DNA of 64,000 bases, from positions 100,149 to 164,148 of the forward strand of contig CAMPYH010000003.1 of the NCBI GenBank assembly GCA_946998225.1, read 5' to 3'. A program made the position numbers and the translations under genes. This stretch comes from an uncultured Clostridiaceae bacterium. Lineage in GTDB: Bacteria; Bacillota; Clostridia; TANB77; CAG-508. Under the pieces are notes generated by a model, which saw only the letters and a program-made list of their open reading frames with translations, was not told the origin of the DNA and made no database searches. Below, piece by piece: positions 1 through 9,188 of this stretch (position 1 is its first letter; each line of letters opens with the position of its first letter).

Positions 1-805
1 CGTCTTTTGCAGTTTTAATTATTTCCCACATTAAATAATATTTAGAATTTTCATCGTCAAAATCTTCTATATCTAAAAGATATTTAATATCTTTAAACTT
101 TAAAACTTGTGCTACACATTTTATCTTTTCTTCTTCTTTTAAAACATATATCTCAAATCTTTTTTCTTTTACTTCTCTTTTATTAATTAATCCTCTTTTT
201 AATGCTTCCATGTAATTTAATTTTTCTACTTTAGCATTTTTCTCTTTTTCAATCCTAATATTATATCTTGCTTTTGCAGATATATTAGTTTCAATTTTTT
301 CTAAATCTTCTTTTAATGAAAGTACAAATTCATATGGATTTTGTATTCTATCTTTTAATTCATTTTTGTATTTGCATTCAGCAAATCCAAGACTTTTTAT
401 TCTATCTTCAAATCCTTTTTTAGATTTAGATATATTTAAAGATATTACTCCAGCAAAAATCTTACGATTATTCTCCATAAATTCAATTAAATAGCTATAC
501 ATTTTTTCAAATGCATCTAATATATTTATTCCATTATATTCTTTTTCTTCATATATCTTTTTAGAAAATACTGGACCACATTCTTGTATTAAAACCTTAC
601 CTAAAATGTTAGAGTTTATATATATAGTTAAAGCTATAACTATTTCATCATTCACTTTATACATTAATACATATGTGTCATTAAAATTTTCCCATTTTAA
701 AGATTGTTTAAAATATTTATTTTCTCCATTTTCAAAAAACATTTCAAACTCTTTAATTTCATCACTATTTAAATTCTTTATATTTTTTATTTCTATATTT
801 TCCAT
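1..805 (-). CDS. FemAB/FemX-like aminoacyltransferase, C-terminus cut by window edge
   Basis: This is an open reading frame of 268 codons that runs off the left edge. The ATG at 805 has AAAGG seven bases upstream. The segment around residues 165-180 reads ISAKARYNIRIEKEKNAKVE, which resembles the conserved 'ka-RyNIr-aek-gv' signature of FemABX proteins. It is preceded by a GNAT-like region with a GPVF strand. FemABX enzymes add amino acids from aminoacyl-tRNA to the peptide of lipid II in the cytoplasm, building peptidoglycan cross-bridges. That role would fit the wall genes elsewhere in the window. Substrate and amino acid cannot be told. The gene stands alone upstream of the tdk terminator. 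Family assignment is moderately sure; function is inferred from family. Confidence 0.65.
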   Translation of the reverse strand, partial: MENIEIKNIKNLNSDEIKEFEMFFENGENKYFKQSLKWENFNDTYVLMYKVNDEIVIALTIYINSNILGKVLIQECGPVFSKKIYEEKEYNGINILDAFEKMYSYLIEFMENNRKIFAGVISLNISKSKKGFEDRIKSLGFAECKYKNELKDRIQNPYEFVLSLKEDLEKIETNISAKARYNIRIEKEKNAKVEKLNYMEALKRGLINKREVKEKRFEIYVLKEEEKIKCVAQVLKFKDIKYLLDIEDFDDENSKYYLMWEIIKTAKD

Positions 806-854
806 ATTATACCTTTAAACATTATATATTCTTTAGGTAAAATGAGCAAGAAAA

Positions 855-879
855 AAACCACTAGCTATGCTAGCAGTTT
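855..879 (-). terminator. Terminator after tdk
   Basis: An 11-bp stem with two G-U pairs and a 3-nt loop is followed on the minus strand by a run of T residues, three bases after the tdk stop codon. Confidence 0.75.
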
Positions 880-881
880 CT

Positions 882-1454
882 TTAATCTTCTTTGTTTTTA
901 AGTTGGTAAAAACATTTACCACACACTGATTCGTATTCTACACTTTTTTTATTGTCTATTTCCACTTGTGTTCCTTCAAAAGTTATTTTTCCATTAACTT
1001 TTCTAATATTAAGTACTGCTTTTTTACCACATCTACAAATTGTTTTAAGTTCTTCTATAGAGTGAGCAAGCTCTAAAAGTCTTGTACTTCCTTCAAAACC
1101 TTGTGCTCTAAAGTCTGTTCTTAATCCGTAACATATTACTGGTATGTTTTTTAAAACAGCTATTTTAAAAAGATCATCTACCTGCTCTTTTTCTAAAAAT
1201 TGTGCTTCATCAACAATAATACAAGATATATTAGAATAATCTAAATCAAATAGATGTTCACCTCTTTGAATAAGTTTATCTACTTTTCTTTTAACTCCAA
1301 TTCTTGAGACTATATATTCGTCTCCTTTAGAATCTACAACAGGTTTTAAAATTTTTACCTTCATACCTCTTTCTTCATAATTAAATGCCACTTGTATAAG
1401 TGATGTAGTTTTTCCAGAATTCATTGCACCATATCTAAAGTATAGTTTACTCAT
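882..1454 (-). CDS. tdk: Thymidine kinase (type II)
   Basis: Phosphorylates thymidine with ATP for dTTP salvage. The 190-aa protein has the P-loop GAMNSGKT near residues 10-17, the DEAQF Walker B-like motif near residue 82, and a C-terminal zinc-binding lasso with CRCGKKA and later CGKCF. Length is normal for the bacterial TK1-like family. It is transcribed alone: a terminator follows at once, and about 100 bp of AT-rich DNA plus a bidirectional hairpin separate it from thrS. A GAGG-type ribosome binding site (AGGAGGT) lies just before the ATG. Confidence 0.95.
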   Translation of the reverse strand: MSKLYFRYGAMNSGKTTSLIQVAFNYEERGMKVKILKPVVDSKGDEYIVSRIGVKRKVDKLIQRGEHLFDLDYSNISCIIVDEAQFLEKEQVDDLFKIAVLKNIPVICYGLRTDFRAQGFEGSTRLLELAHSIEELKTICRCGKKAVLNIRKVNGKITFEGTQVEIDNKKSVEYESVCGKCFYQLKNKED

Positions 1455-1557
1455 TTTTTACCTCCTTAACTTCAAAATTTCTCAGTTAAATATTTCTCTA
1501 TACATTTTCTTAATTATGTCAAAAGAGCATTTCATAGTCAAGGAGCTAATTAATGTA

Positions 1558-1589
1558 AAAAGCAAAAAGGAATATTCCTTTTTGCTTTT
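1558..1589. terminator. Palindromic terminator downstream of thrS
   Basis: A perfect 16+16 inverted repeat (arm AAAAGCAAAAAGGAAT) with T-rich flanks on both strands. It lies about 70 bp past the thrS stop, so it probably ends thrS transcription. The symmetry would allow use in either direction. Confidence 0.7.
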
Positions 1590-1657
1590 ATCTTTTTAAT
1601 TATTCTTTTATTTTTATTATTCTTTTTTACTTATTTTTTATTATTTAATTTGTTATT

Positions 1658-3421
1658 TTATTTTTCAAACTTACTAGATAAACTATATGTTTCAATTTCT
1701 TCTTTAATAACTTTTATGAAATCTTCTAGTTTATATTTTCCTAAGTCTCCTAGATCTCTAGATCTTACACTTATTTCTTTGTTTTCTTCTTCTGTTTTAC
1801 CAATTATTAACATATATGGTATTTTTTGAAGTTGTGCTTCTCTAATTTTATATCCTAGTTTTTCATCACGTATATCTATTGTTGTTCTAATACCTGCTGT
1901 TTTAAATTCTTTTTCTAACTTTTTAACATATTCTTTTTGATCTTCACCAACAGCTATTATGCTTACTTGGTTTGGTGCAATCCATGTTGGAAATGCTCCA
2001 GCAAATTGTTCAATTATTTGTGCTAAGAATCTTTCTAAGCTTCCAAGTATTGCACGGTGTATCATTACTGGTCTATGTTTTTCTCCATCTTCACCGATAT
2101 ATACTATATCAAAGTTTTCAGGCATTTGAAAATCTAATTGTATTGTTCCACATTGCCATGGTCTTCCTAATGCATCTATTAAGTGTAGATCTATCTTAGG
2201 ACCATAAAATGCTCCATCACCTTCATTTATTTCGTATTCTATTCCTTTATTGTCTAAAGCATTTTTAAGTGCATTTGTTGAAACTTCCCAGTCCTCATCT
2301 GATCCCATTGAATCATCTGGTCTTGTTGAAAGTTCAACAGAGTAATCGAAACCAAAAGTTGAATAAGTTTTTTCAACAATTTCAAGTATTTGGTCAATTT
2401 CTTCTTCAACTTGTTCTCTTGTACAAATTACATGAGCATCATCTTGAGTAAATGCACTAACTCTTAATAGTCCATTTAATTCTCCAGATTTTTCATATCT
2501 ATGTACTTTACCAAATTCAGAAAGTCTTACTGGAAGTTCTCTATATGACCATTGTTTAGTATTATATACTAAAAGTCCTCCAGGACAGTTCATAGGTTTT
2601 ACTGCATATGCTTTACCTTCTATTTCTGTTGTAAACATATTTTCTCTATAATGATCCCAGTGTCCTGATCTATGCCATAATTCTTGATTAAGCATAATTG
2701 GTGTTTCAATTTCTTCATATCCATATTCATCAAGTAATTTTCTTAAAAATCCAAATAAAGCGTTTTTAATTTTCATTCCATTTGGAAGATAGAATGGAAA
2801 ACCTGGACCTTCTGGTAAAAGTTCAAATATTCTAAGTTCTTTACCTAGTTTTCTGTGATCTCTCTTTTTAGCTTCTTCAAGCATTAAAAGATGTTCATCA
2901 AGCATACTCTTTTTAGGGAAAGATATTCCATAGATTCTTTGCATTACATCTCTATTTTCATCACCTCTCCAATATGCTGCAGATGTTGTAGTTAATTTAA
3001 ATGCTTTAATATATTCTACATTAGAAATATGTGGACCTTTACACATGTCCATAAAATCTCCTTGTTTGTATACAGAGATTTTATCTCCTTCTATGTCTTT
3101 TAATAGCTCTAATTTAAATATTTCTCCATTTTTATTTAAATATTCCTCAAGTTCTTCTCTTGGAATTTCCATATGAACAACATCTAGTTTTTCTTTAATT
3201 ATATTTCCCATTTCATTTTCAATATTTTTAATATCTTCTTCGTTAAATGGTCTATCTACTTTAAAATCGTAATAGAAACCTGTTTTAATTGCAGGACCTA
3301 TTCCTAGTTTTGCATCTGGAAAAAGTCTTTTTACAGCTTGTGCTAGAACATGTGAACTAGTATGCCAAAAAGCCTCCTTAGATACTCTTTCTGTTTTTCC
3401 GTGTACTTTTATTTCAAACAT
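1658..3421 (-). CDS. thrS: Threonyl-tRNA synthetase lacking a full TGS domain
   Basis: Charges tRNA-Thr. At 587 aa it is about 50 residues shorter than the usual bacterial ThrRS. Only a short strand (MFEIKVHGK) precedes the editing domain, so the N-terminal TGS domain is essentially absent. The editing-site HxxxH is seen as HTSSH near residues 20-24, with the CKGPHI motif near 128. The class II core is complete: MNCPGG zinc ligand, CGTIQLDFQMP motif 3 region, HRAILGSLERF, and the anticodon-binding domain from about residue 480. It lies 12 bp downstream of a small acidic gene and shows no T-box leader. Function is secure; the missing TGS domain is direct observation. Confidence 0.95.
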   Translation of the reverse strand: MFEIKVHGKTERVSKEAFWHTSSHVLAQAVKRLFPDAKLGIGPAIKTGFYYDFKVDRPFNEEDIKNIENEMGNIIKEKLDVVHMEIPREELEEYLNKNGEIFKLELLKDIEGDKISVYKQGDFMDMCKGPHISNVEYIKAFKLTTTSAAYWRGDENRDVMQRIYGISFPKKSMLDEHLLMLEEAKKRDHRKLGKELRIFELLPEGPGFPFYLPNGMKIKNALFGFLRKLLDEYGYEEIETPIMLNQELWHRSGHWDHYRENMFTTEIEGKAYAVKPMNCPGGLLVYNTKQWSYRELPVRLSEFGKVHRYEKSGELNGLLRVSAFTQDDAHVICTREQVEEEIDQILEIVEKTYSTFGFDYSVELSTRPDDSMGSDEDWEVSTNALKNALDNKGIEYEINEGDGAFYGPKIDLHLIDALGRPWQCGTIQLDFQMPENFDIVYIGEDGEKHRPVMIHRAILGSLERFLAQIIEQFAGAFPTWIAPNQVSIIAVGEDQKEYVKKLEKEFKTAGIRTTIDIRDEKLGYKIREAQLQKIPYMLIIGKTEEENKEISVRSRDLGDLGKYKLEDFIKVIKEEIETYSLSSKFEK

Positions 3422-3433
3422 TTTTCCTTCTTT

Positions 3434-3700
3434 CTATTCCTCAGCTACATATTCTTTAATTAAGTTTACAGCTTCATCTATTAATTCTTCTAATTCTTGC
3501 TCATCTGCTTCTCCAGAATTAATATAAAATTCATAATCTGAATACCATTCTTTTAATTCATCTAAAAGTTCATCTTCTACATCTTCAAAGTTTTCAGATA
3601 GTATTATATTAAAATATATATGCTCTGGTATAGCATTATATGGCAAATTTTCGATTTCTTCTAATTCACTTATTAATATTTCTTTTAATTCTTCTGTCAT
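3434..3700 (-). CDS. Small acidic protein, function unknown
   Basis: An 88-aa highly acidic protein rich in Glu and Asp with no membrane segment or recognisable domain. The start was set at the ATG at 3700 because GGAGG sits five bases upstream; the earlier ATG overlaps that ribosome binding site. It directly precedes thrS and is probably co-transcribed, but nothing in the sequence links it to tRNA charging. Composition suggests a soluble helical protein. Confidence 0.6.
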   Translation of the reverse strand: MTEELKEILISELEEIENLPYNAIPEHIYFNIILSENFEDVEDELLDELKEWYSDYEFYINSGEADEQELEELIDEAVNLIKEYVAEE

Positions 3701-3863
3701 TTTGACCTCCATTATATTTGTATCAACTTAATTATATATATTATTTTTGCTGTTTTGTCTACTATATGTTTTAAATTATATTTTGCTAAGGATTTTTATT
3801 TATTTTTTAATTATTTTTAATATTTTTTAATATGTTTTCTTAACTTTTTTATGCTACCTTAAG

Positions 3864-3889
3864 AAAAAAAGCTACTTATTTAAAGTAGC
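3864..3889 (-). terminator. Terminator after xerC/D-type gene
   Basis: A 7-bp stem (GCTACTT / AAGTAGC) followed by seven T residues on the minus strand, five bases past the recombinase stop codon. Confidence 0.75.
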
Positions 3890-3894
3890 AATTT

Positions 3895-4779
3895 CTATGC
3901 TCTTGGATGAGCATGATTATATATTTCTTTAATCTCATTACTTACACAGTCAAGATAAACTCTTGTTGAAGCTATGTCAGTATGTCCAAGCATTGATTGA
4001 ATAGCTTTAATGTCTGCACCATTTTCAAGTAAGTGAAGTGCAAAAGAATGTCTTAAAACATGTGGTGTAATTACCTTATCTATATTTGCCTCTTCAGTAT
4101 ATTTTTTAATTATCTTCCAAAGGCCTTGTCTTGTTAATCTTTCACCTGTTAAATTTAAAAACAGTGCTTTTTCTTCATTTTTATCGTCAAGATAATTTCT
4201 AGCTTTATCTATATATGTTCTTAATGCTTCATTAGCAATTCTTCCAAGTGGAATAATTCTTCTTGCTCCAGAATCTTCTGAACATATTACAAATGAGTTT
4301 TGAAGATCGATATCTTCTAGATTAATATTTATTATTTCACTAGCTCTCATTCCAGTTGCATATGCAAATTCAAGCATAGCTTTATCTCTAATACCTTTTA
4401 ATTCATTTGTATTTGGCTGTTTTAATAGTTTTTCTATTTCTTCAGGAGTTAAAACTACTGGAAGTTTTTTCAAAACTTTTGGACCTACTACATCAACAGT
4501 TGGATCTATATTTACTTTATTGCTACTTAATAAAAATTTATAAAATGATCTTAAGGTCGCCAAGGTTCGTGTAGCCGATGAAGCTTTGTAACCTTCTTTT
4601 TTCATGCTTTTAATATATTTGTCTATATCTTCTTTAGAAACTTCTTCAACTTTCATTTTATTTTGTGCTAAATATTTCATATATTTTTTCAGATCTCTTT
4701 TATATGATGCTAAAGTGTTTTTAGACAATTGTTTATTAACTTTTAAATCCACTATGTAGTCTTCTATATAATCTTCCAA
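3895..4779 (-). CDS. xerD: Tyrosine recombinase of the XerC/XerD type
   Basis: A 294-aa site-specific recombinase expected to resolve chromosome dimers at dif. The N-terminal SAM-like core-binding domain spans about residues 1-85. The catalytic domain shows GMRASE (Arg I), the HVLRHSFA box (His-Arg), LGHTDIASTRVY (His and the tyrosine nucleophile) and a charged tail. Length is standard for Xer proteins. The gene has its own terminator and no phage neighbours, which fits a housekeeping Xer. Choice of XerD over XerC is not certain from sequence alone. Confidence 0.85.
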   Translation of the reverse strand: MEDYIEDYIVDLKVNKQLSKNTLASYKRDLKKYMKYLAQNKMKVEEVSKEDIDKYIKSMKKEGYKASSATRTLATLRSFYKFLLSSNKVNIDPTVDVVGPKVLKKLPVVLTPEEIEKLLKQPNTNELKGIRDKAMLEFAYATGMRASEIININLEDIDLQNSFVICSEDSGARRIIPLGRIANEALRTYIDKARNYLDDKNEEKALFLNLTGERLTRQGLWKIIKKYTEEANIDKVITPHVLRHSFALHLLENGADIKAIQSMLGHTDIASTRVYLDCVSNEIKEIYNHAHPRA

Positions 4780-4849
4780 GTTGTTCCTCCTTTCAATTAT
4801 ATTTACATAATACTTTCAGTATATATTAGAAATGTCTAATTGTAAAGTT

Positions 4850-6061
4850 TTATAGCGAAATTTTGCCGTAAACTCCACCTCCGCCAGATTCAATTTTAAT
4901 ATTTTCATTTCTAAGATGTTCAATATCTTTAGCTATTTTTTTGCCAAATATTTTTTCTATTGTTTTTAAATCTGCATTATGTAAAACATTCATCTCTGTT
5001 CCGAATGTATCTAATAGCTTTTCAATTGTTTTTTTACCAAAACCTGGTAAAAACTCAAGTGGTACTTGTTTAATATATTTTGGTCTATATTTTGGACTAA
5101 TACTTTCTTCTTTATCTTTAATATCTAAAATTCTATCTAATACTCCATAAACGATCTTTTTAGATCCACATTTTTTACATTTTCCATCTTCAATTTCAGA
5201 TTTAGTATTACATCCATCACAATATGTTCTATGATATTTTCCAAGCTTTGAATCCATACCATAATTTGCAATTATTCCTATTTCATCTTTGCTATCTTTC
5301 TTATCTACTTTAGTATGTTTCTTAATCGCATCAAAAAGGCCTTTAAAAGACAATTCTTCTACATTAATCTTCATATATTCTCTTCCAATTTTTGGAAGTG
5401 AATGGGCATCAGAATTAGTTAAAAAAGCCATGTCCTCTAGTTCTGAGATATAGTCTGCTAAATATGTATCTGCAGAAAGACCAAGTTCTACAGCAAATAT
5501 GTCTTTAAATCTTTCTTTAAATATTCTCTTTAAACTTTTTGTACAATTACCATAATAACTTTTATGTGGTGTAAAAGCATGTGCAGGTATTAAGATTCCA
5601 TTATTATCTTTAACAATCTTTGCTAGTTCATATCCAGAAATTCTTGCTCTTTGACTACTTAAATTTATATTTGTTATATATTCACTCATTGTTTTGGAAA
5701 AATTCACTATATCTTTAAGTTTTGGAAAATAGCAAAGATTATGTGCAGAACCTGTTTTTCCATTTTCATTTATCTCTGCTGTTTCAATTTCAGCTCCTAA
5801 AATTATGCATATTTTGTTATCATAGATAATTCCTCCATTTGGAAGTTCATATGCTTTATCATTTTCTAAAAATTTATATATATCCTCTATAACTCTAGGT
5901 GAGGCACAGTCAATAATCCCTACAAAGTTTATTCCTTTTCTATATAGTGATTCATTTGCTATATTTTCAAAATTCAAATTTCTTGATGCAGTTATTTTAA
6001 CCGGATTTCCTTTACTATCTCCTCCAATATGTACATGAAGGTCTACAAATACTTCTTTCAT
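4850..6061 (-). CDS. Endonuclease Q-like PHP-domain DNA repair nuclease
   Basis: A 403-aa protein with an N-terminal PHP metal-dependent domain (DLHVHIGG near residue 7, PAHAFTP near 160, TNSDAHS near 220). A zinc ribbon follows (CDGC and CKKC near 280-300), then a C-terminal helix-hairpin-helix (FLPGFGKKTIEKLL near 340). This order matches the EndoQ family (also found in Bacillus-type genomes), which nicks DNA 5' of deaminated bases such as uracil and hypoxanthine. All PHP metal ligands that can be judged by eye look intact. It ends with a glycine-rich GGGGVYGKISL tail typical of the family. It is separated from secG by a terminator. Confidence 0.8.
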   Translation of the reverse strand: MKEVFVDLHVHIGGDSKGNPVKITASRNLNFENIANESLYRKGINFVGIIDCASPRVIEDIYKFLENDKAYELPNGGIIYDNKICIILGAEIETAEINENGKTGSAHNLCYFPKLKDIVNFSKTMSEYITNINLSSQRARISGYELAKIVKDNNGILIPAHAFTPHKSYYGNCTKSLKRIFKERFKDIFAVELGLSADTYLADYISELEDMAFLTNSDAHSLPKIGREYMKINVEELSFKGLFDAIKKHTKVDKKDSKDEIGIIANYGMDSKLGKYHRTYCDGCNTKSEIEDGKCKKCGSKKIVYGVLDRILDIKDKEESISPKYRPKYIKQVPLEFLPGFGKKTIEKLLDTFGTEMNVLHNADLKTIEKIFGKKIAKDIEHLRNENIKIESGGGGVYGKISL

Positions 6062-6097
6062 ATATTTCTTTCTTTTTTTATTTTTCTATCTTTATTT

Positions 6098-6124
6098 AAA
6101 AAAATTCTAGCTAAATAGCTAGAA
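6098..6124 (-). terminator. Terminator after secG
   Basis: An 8-bp stem (TTCTAGCT / AGCTAGAA) with a 4-nt loop and a T-run on the minus strand, about 90 bp downstream of the secG stop. Confidence 0.65.
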
Positions 6125-6214
6125 CATTTTAGTTTAATTTAATTAAATTTAAAAATTAATTTTTATATAAATTATTTTAATAATTATATATTCTAGTTTC
6201 AGTATTAGTTTATA

Positions 6215-6445
6215 TTATAATACAAAATATAATCCTACTATATCTAAAACGAAAAGAATAAATAATATTTTCATAGACAAATCTAATTTGTCTTCTGTAC
6301 TCATATTGCCATTACCATAGTAATTTTTTGTTCCCATTTCTACTGTTCCATCATCTGCATCTTTGTTTATGATAAATGATAAAACTATAATCGCTGTAGA
6401 TATCATGAAAAAGATTACTAGTAATATTATTTTTAATATTTCCAT
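6215..6445 (-). CDS. secG: SecG-like translocase subunit
   Basis: A 76-aa protein with two hydrophobic segments (about residues 4-25 and 57-75) around a polar loop rich in G, N and D. That is the size and topology of SecG, the accessory subunit of the SecYEG protein-export channel. Sequence similarity in the loop is modest, so the call rests on size, topology and the short polar connector. It has its own terminator. It could instead be an unrelated two-helix membrane protein. Confidence 0.6.
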   Translation of the reverse strand: MEILKIILLVIFFMISTAIIVLSFIINKDADDGTVEMGTKNYYGNGNMSTEDKLDLSMKILFILFVLDIVGLYFVL

Positions 6446-6506
6446 TATTTCCTCTTTCTTTTATTGTATGCCTTTATTATACTAAAAAATATATTTTTTT
6501 CAAATT

Positions 6507-7856
6507 TTATATACTTCCTAATGCACCTTCTTTATTTTTTATATCTAAAAGTTTATGTATTTTTGTAGTTAAACTTTCTTTTGTATTCTTTTCTTCTTTT
6601 TCGTTATATATGTCTTTGTCTATATCGATTTTGTTTATTTTAAGATTTTCTTTTTCTAATTCTAGCGTTTCTTCACTTTCTTCTTTAAATATCTTTATTC
6701 CTTCTTTATACGTAGCTATTGTACTTTCTGCAATTTGTTCCCATGAATAATTATTTAAAACTTCATTTTTACCATTTTTAGAAAGCCTACGTGCAAGGTC
6801 ATTATCTTTTAATATTGCTAAAACAGAATCTGCTATAGAGTTACTATTTCCTGCATAAGATTTAAGTCCTGTAAGTCCATGTTTAACTATTTCATCAAGT
6901 CCGCCCACATCAGATACCACTGTTGGTATTCCCGCAAGCATTGACTCAAGTGCCACAATTCCAAAAGGCTCATATGTGCTTGGAAAAACTGCAAGATCAA
7001 CATTTTTATACATTTTTTGAACATTATCTCCAGATAAATATCCTGTAAAATATACCTTATGTGCTACACCTATTCTATATGCAAGATCCTTAAGTTCATC
7101 AAGCATGGGACCTTTCCCTGCAACTATTAATTTTGCATCATTATATTCTTTTAAAATTTTAGGCATTGCACATATTAAATGTTGTACACCTTTTTCATTT
7201 ACCATTCTGCCCATTGTTAATATTATTTTTTCATTATCTTTTGCATAAGATCTTCTAAAATCTAGATCTTTATGGAAATTATCGAATTTATCTAAATCAA
7301 TTCCATTTGGTATTACATCAATTTTATTAAAATCTGCATTGAATATCCTTGCTGATTCGGATTTCATAAAATTACTATTAACAATGATTTTTTGTGCTTC
7401 ATATGTAAGCATCCATTCTATATCATTAATATATTTTTGTTCTTTAGTATGTATACCACCATTTCTTCCATATTCTGTTGCATGTATTGTTGCAATAAGT
7501 GGTACATTAAATGATTGTTTTAATGTTTTTCCTGTAAATGCTGTAAGCCAATCATGTGCGTGAATTACATCAAATTTTTCTTTTTGCATAAGTTTATTTG
7601 CACACTCTATCATTGAAAAATTTAATTGAAGTATCCAACTAGTAAAATCAAGTGAGTTAATATTTGTATTATCTACTCTATACACCTTAACACCACTTTT
7701 TTCTTCTTCAAAGTATGAACTATTACCTTCTCTATATGTAATTACACTTACTTCATGACCTTCAAAAGATAATTGTTTTGAAAGTTCATAAACAACTCTT
7801 GAAATACCACCTACTACCCTTGGTGGATATTCCCAAGAAAGCATTAAAATTTTCAT
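6507..7856 (-). CDS. GT4 glycosyltransferase, glycogen-synthase-like
   Basis: A 449-aa retaining GT-B glycosyltransferase. The N-terminus, MKILMLSWEYPPRVVGGISR, carries the glycine-rich donor loop typical of starch/glycogen synthase-like GT4/GT5 enzymes. The EX7E motif is present as EPFGIVALE near residue 315, with PNGIDLDKF near 185. A charged tail of about 50 residues follows the second Rossmann domain. It probably extends an alpha-glucan or another polysaccharide from a nucleotide sugar. A glycogen debranching enzyme at 16.3-18.3 kb supports an alpha-glucan role, but the two are not adjacent. Confidence 0.75.
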   Translation of the reverse strand: MKILMLSWEYPPRVVGGISRVVYELSKQLSFEGHEVSVITYREGNSSYFEEEKSGVKVYRVDNTNINSLDFTSWILQLNFSMIECANKLMQKEKFDVIHAHDWLTAFTGKTLKQSFNVPLIATIHATEYGRNGGIHTKEQKYINDIEWMLTYEAQKIIVNSNFMKSESARIFNADFNKIDVIPNGIDLDKFDNFHKDLDFRRSYAKDNEKIILTMGRMVNEKGVQHLICAMPKILKEYNDAKLIVAGKGPMLDELKDLAYRIGVAHKVYFTGYLSGDNVQKMYKNVDLAVFPSTYEPFGIVALESMLAGIPTVVSDVGGLDEIVKHGLTGLKSYAGNSNSIADSVLAILKDNDLARRLSKNGKNEVLNNYSWEQIAESTIATYKEGIKIFKEESEETLELEKENLKINKIDIDKDIYNEKEEKNTKESLTTKIHKLLDIKNKEGALGSI

Positions 7857-7989
7857 ATTCCCTAAAACCCTTTATTTATTTGTCTTTGCATTTTTATATG
7901 TGCCTATCAATATAATAATACTAAAATAAAATACTAAAGTAAACAGAAAGAGATATTTTTCTATAAGATATTTTATATTGAGACAAATA

Positions 7990-8020
7990 AAAAAGCTAAA
8001 ACAAATTTGTCTAGCTTTTT
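7990..8020 (-). terminator. Terminator after the 85-aa membrane protein gene
   Basis: An outer 9-bp stem (AAAAAGCTA / TAGCTTTTT) closes an inner ACAAA/TTTGT stem and is followed by T residues on the minus strand. Confidence 0.65.
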
Positions 8021-8028
8021 ATTTTTTT

Positions 8029-8286
8029 TTATTTTTTATCTTCTTTATTAGGATTTTCATGATTTACATTGTTCATATCTTCATGATGTTTTTTAGCTTC
8101 ATCAATTTGTTTTTGTGTAACTACATTTCCTACATTTTGTGGTAAATATGAAAGTATTCCATTTGGTCCAAAAAGAGTATACCCTAATATACATAATATT
8201 ATTATAAGTATAACAAGTGGAGCAAAAATATTTTTCTTTTTAAATTTCTTTATATCTTTTTCATTTATATCTTCAAAATCTATCAT
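8029..8286 (-). CDS. Small single-pass membrane protein, unknown
   Basis: An 85-aa protein with a basic cytoplasmic N-terminus, one transmembrane helix near residues 20-40 and a hydrophilic, Asn/His/Lys-rich C-terminus. No recognised domain. It lies 60 bp downstream of uppP and ends at a terminator, so it may be the last gene of the unit that contains uppP. Confidence 0.55.
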   Translation of the reverse strand: MIDFEDINEKDIKKFKKKNIFAPLVILIIILCILGYTLFGPNGILSYLPQNVGNVVTQKQIDEAKKHHEDMNNVNHENPNKEDKK

Positions 8287-8348
8287 ATTAATTACCTTTT
8301 TTTATTTTTATTTCTCTTTTTTATTTAATCGTTTATCTACTTTTTCGT

Positions 8349-9170
8349 TTAAATAAACTTACATATTCCCATAATAATTAAAGCTATACCAACTATTACT
8401 CTGTATATTGCAAAAACTTTATAATCTTTTGTCTCTAAGTATTTCATAAAAAATCTTAATACTAAATATCCTGTTATAAAGCTTACTGTTACACCTATTA
8501 TAAATGGAAGTGTAAATACAAATTCTTTAATCTTTAAAACTGTTGCTGCAAAAATAATTGGTGTTGCTAATAAAAATGAATATTTTGCTGCATCTTTTTT
8601 ATTTATTTCTAGTGCTCTAGCTGTAGTTATTGTAGTACCTGATCTACTCATTCCTGGTATAAGTGCTATAACTTGTGAAAGGCCTACTAAGAATGAATCT
8701 TTAAAGCTCATATTATCTAATGTTTTTTTATTTGCTCTTTTTTTATCTACAAAGTATAAAAGTATACCCATAAATATTAAGCTAAATCCCATAACATAAG
8801 ATATATATTTAGACTCTTTTAACACACTTCTTTTTTTGTCTATAAAATATGATATTCCTGCAACTACCACTGTAGATGCTACTAAATACATAAATATTTT
8901 GCTTTTTTGCACTATACTTTTATCTATTTCTTTTTTATCTTTTGTTTTTATACATACAAATGTTGCTTTAAGCATTTCTATCCAGTCCCAGAAAAACACT
9001 AATATAATTGCAAGAAGTGTTCCAAAATGAAGTGCTACTTCAAATGAATCTGGTATTTCTTTCCAATTAAATATCTTTGGTATAAATAATAAGTGTGCTG
9101 AACTAGATATTGGTAAAAATTCTGTTATTCCTTGTACTATTCCAAGTATTATTGATTGTATTATTGTCAT
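8349..9170 (-). CDS. uppP: Undecaprenyl-diphosphatase (BacA/UppP)
   Basis: A 273-aa polytopic membrane enzyme that dephosphorylates undecaprenyl pyrophosphate to recycle the lipid carrier for peptidoglycan. The two family motifs are clear: GITEFLPISSSAHL near residues 14-27 and PGMSRSGTT near 170. Length is normal. It is followed by a small membrane protein and preceded by the dpaA homologue, 18 bp away, in the same direction. Confidence 0.93.
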   Translation of the reverse strand: MTIIQSIILGIVQGITEFLPISSSAHLLFIPKIFNWKEIPDSFEVALHFGTLLAIILVFFWDWIEMLKATFVCIKTKDKKEIDKSIVQKSKIFMYLVASTVVVAGISYFIDKKRSVLKESKYISYVMGFSLIFMGILLYFVDKKRANKKTLDNMSFKDSFLVGLSQVIALIPGMSRSGTTITTARALEINKKDAAKYSFLLATPIIFAATVLKIKEFVFTLPFIIGVTVSFITGYLVLRFFMKYLETKDYKVFAIYRVIVGIALIIMGICKFI

Positions 9171-9188
9171 TTTATTTCCTTTTCTTAT

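Noticed and set aside
3422..3433. T-box leader for thrS
   Set aside because: Only 12 bases separate thrS from the upstream gene, too short for a T-box, and no specifier or T-box sequence is seen before the small acidic gene.
3895..4779. Phage or integron integrase
   Set aside because: Length, motif spacing and lack of an attachment site or mobile neighbours fit a housekeeping Xer recombinase.
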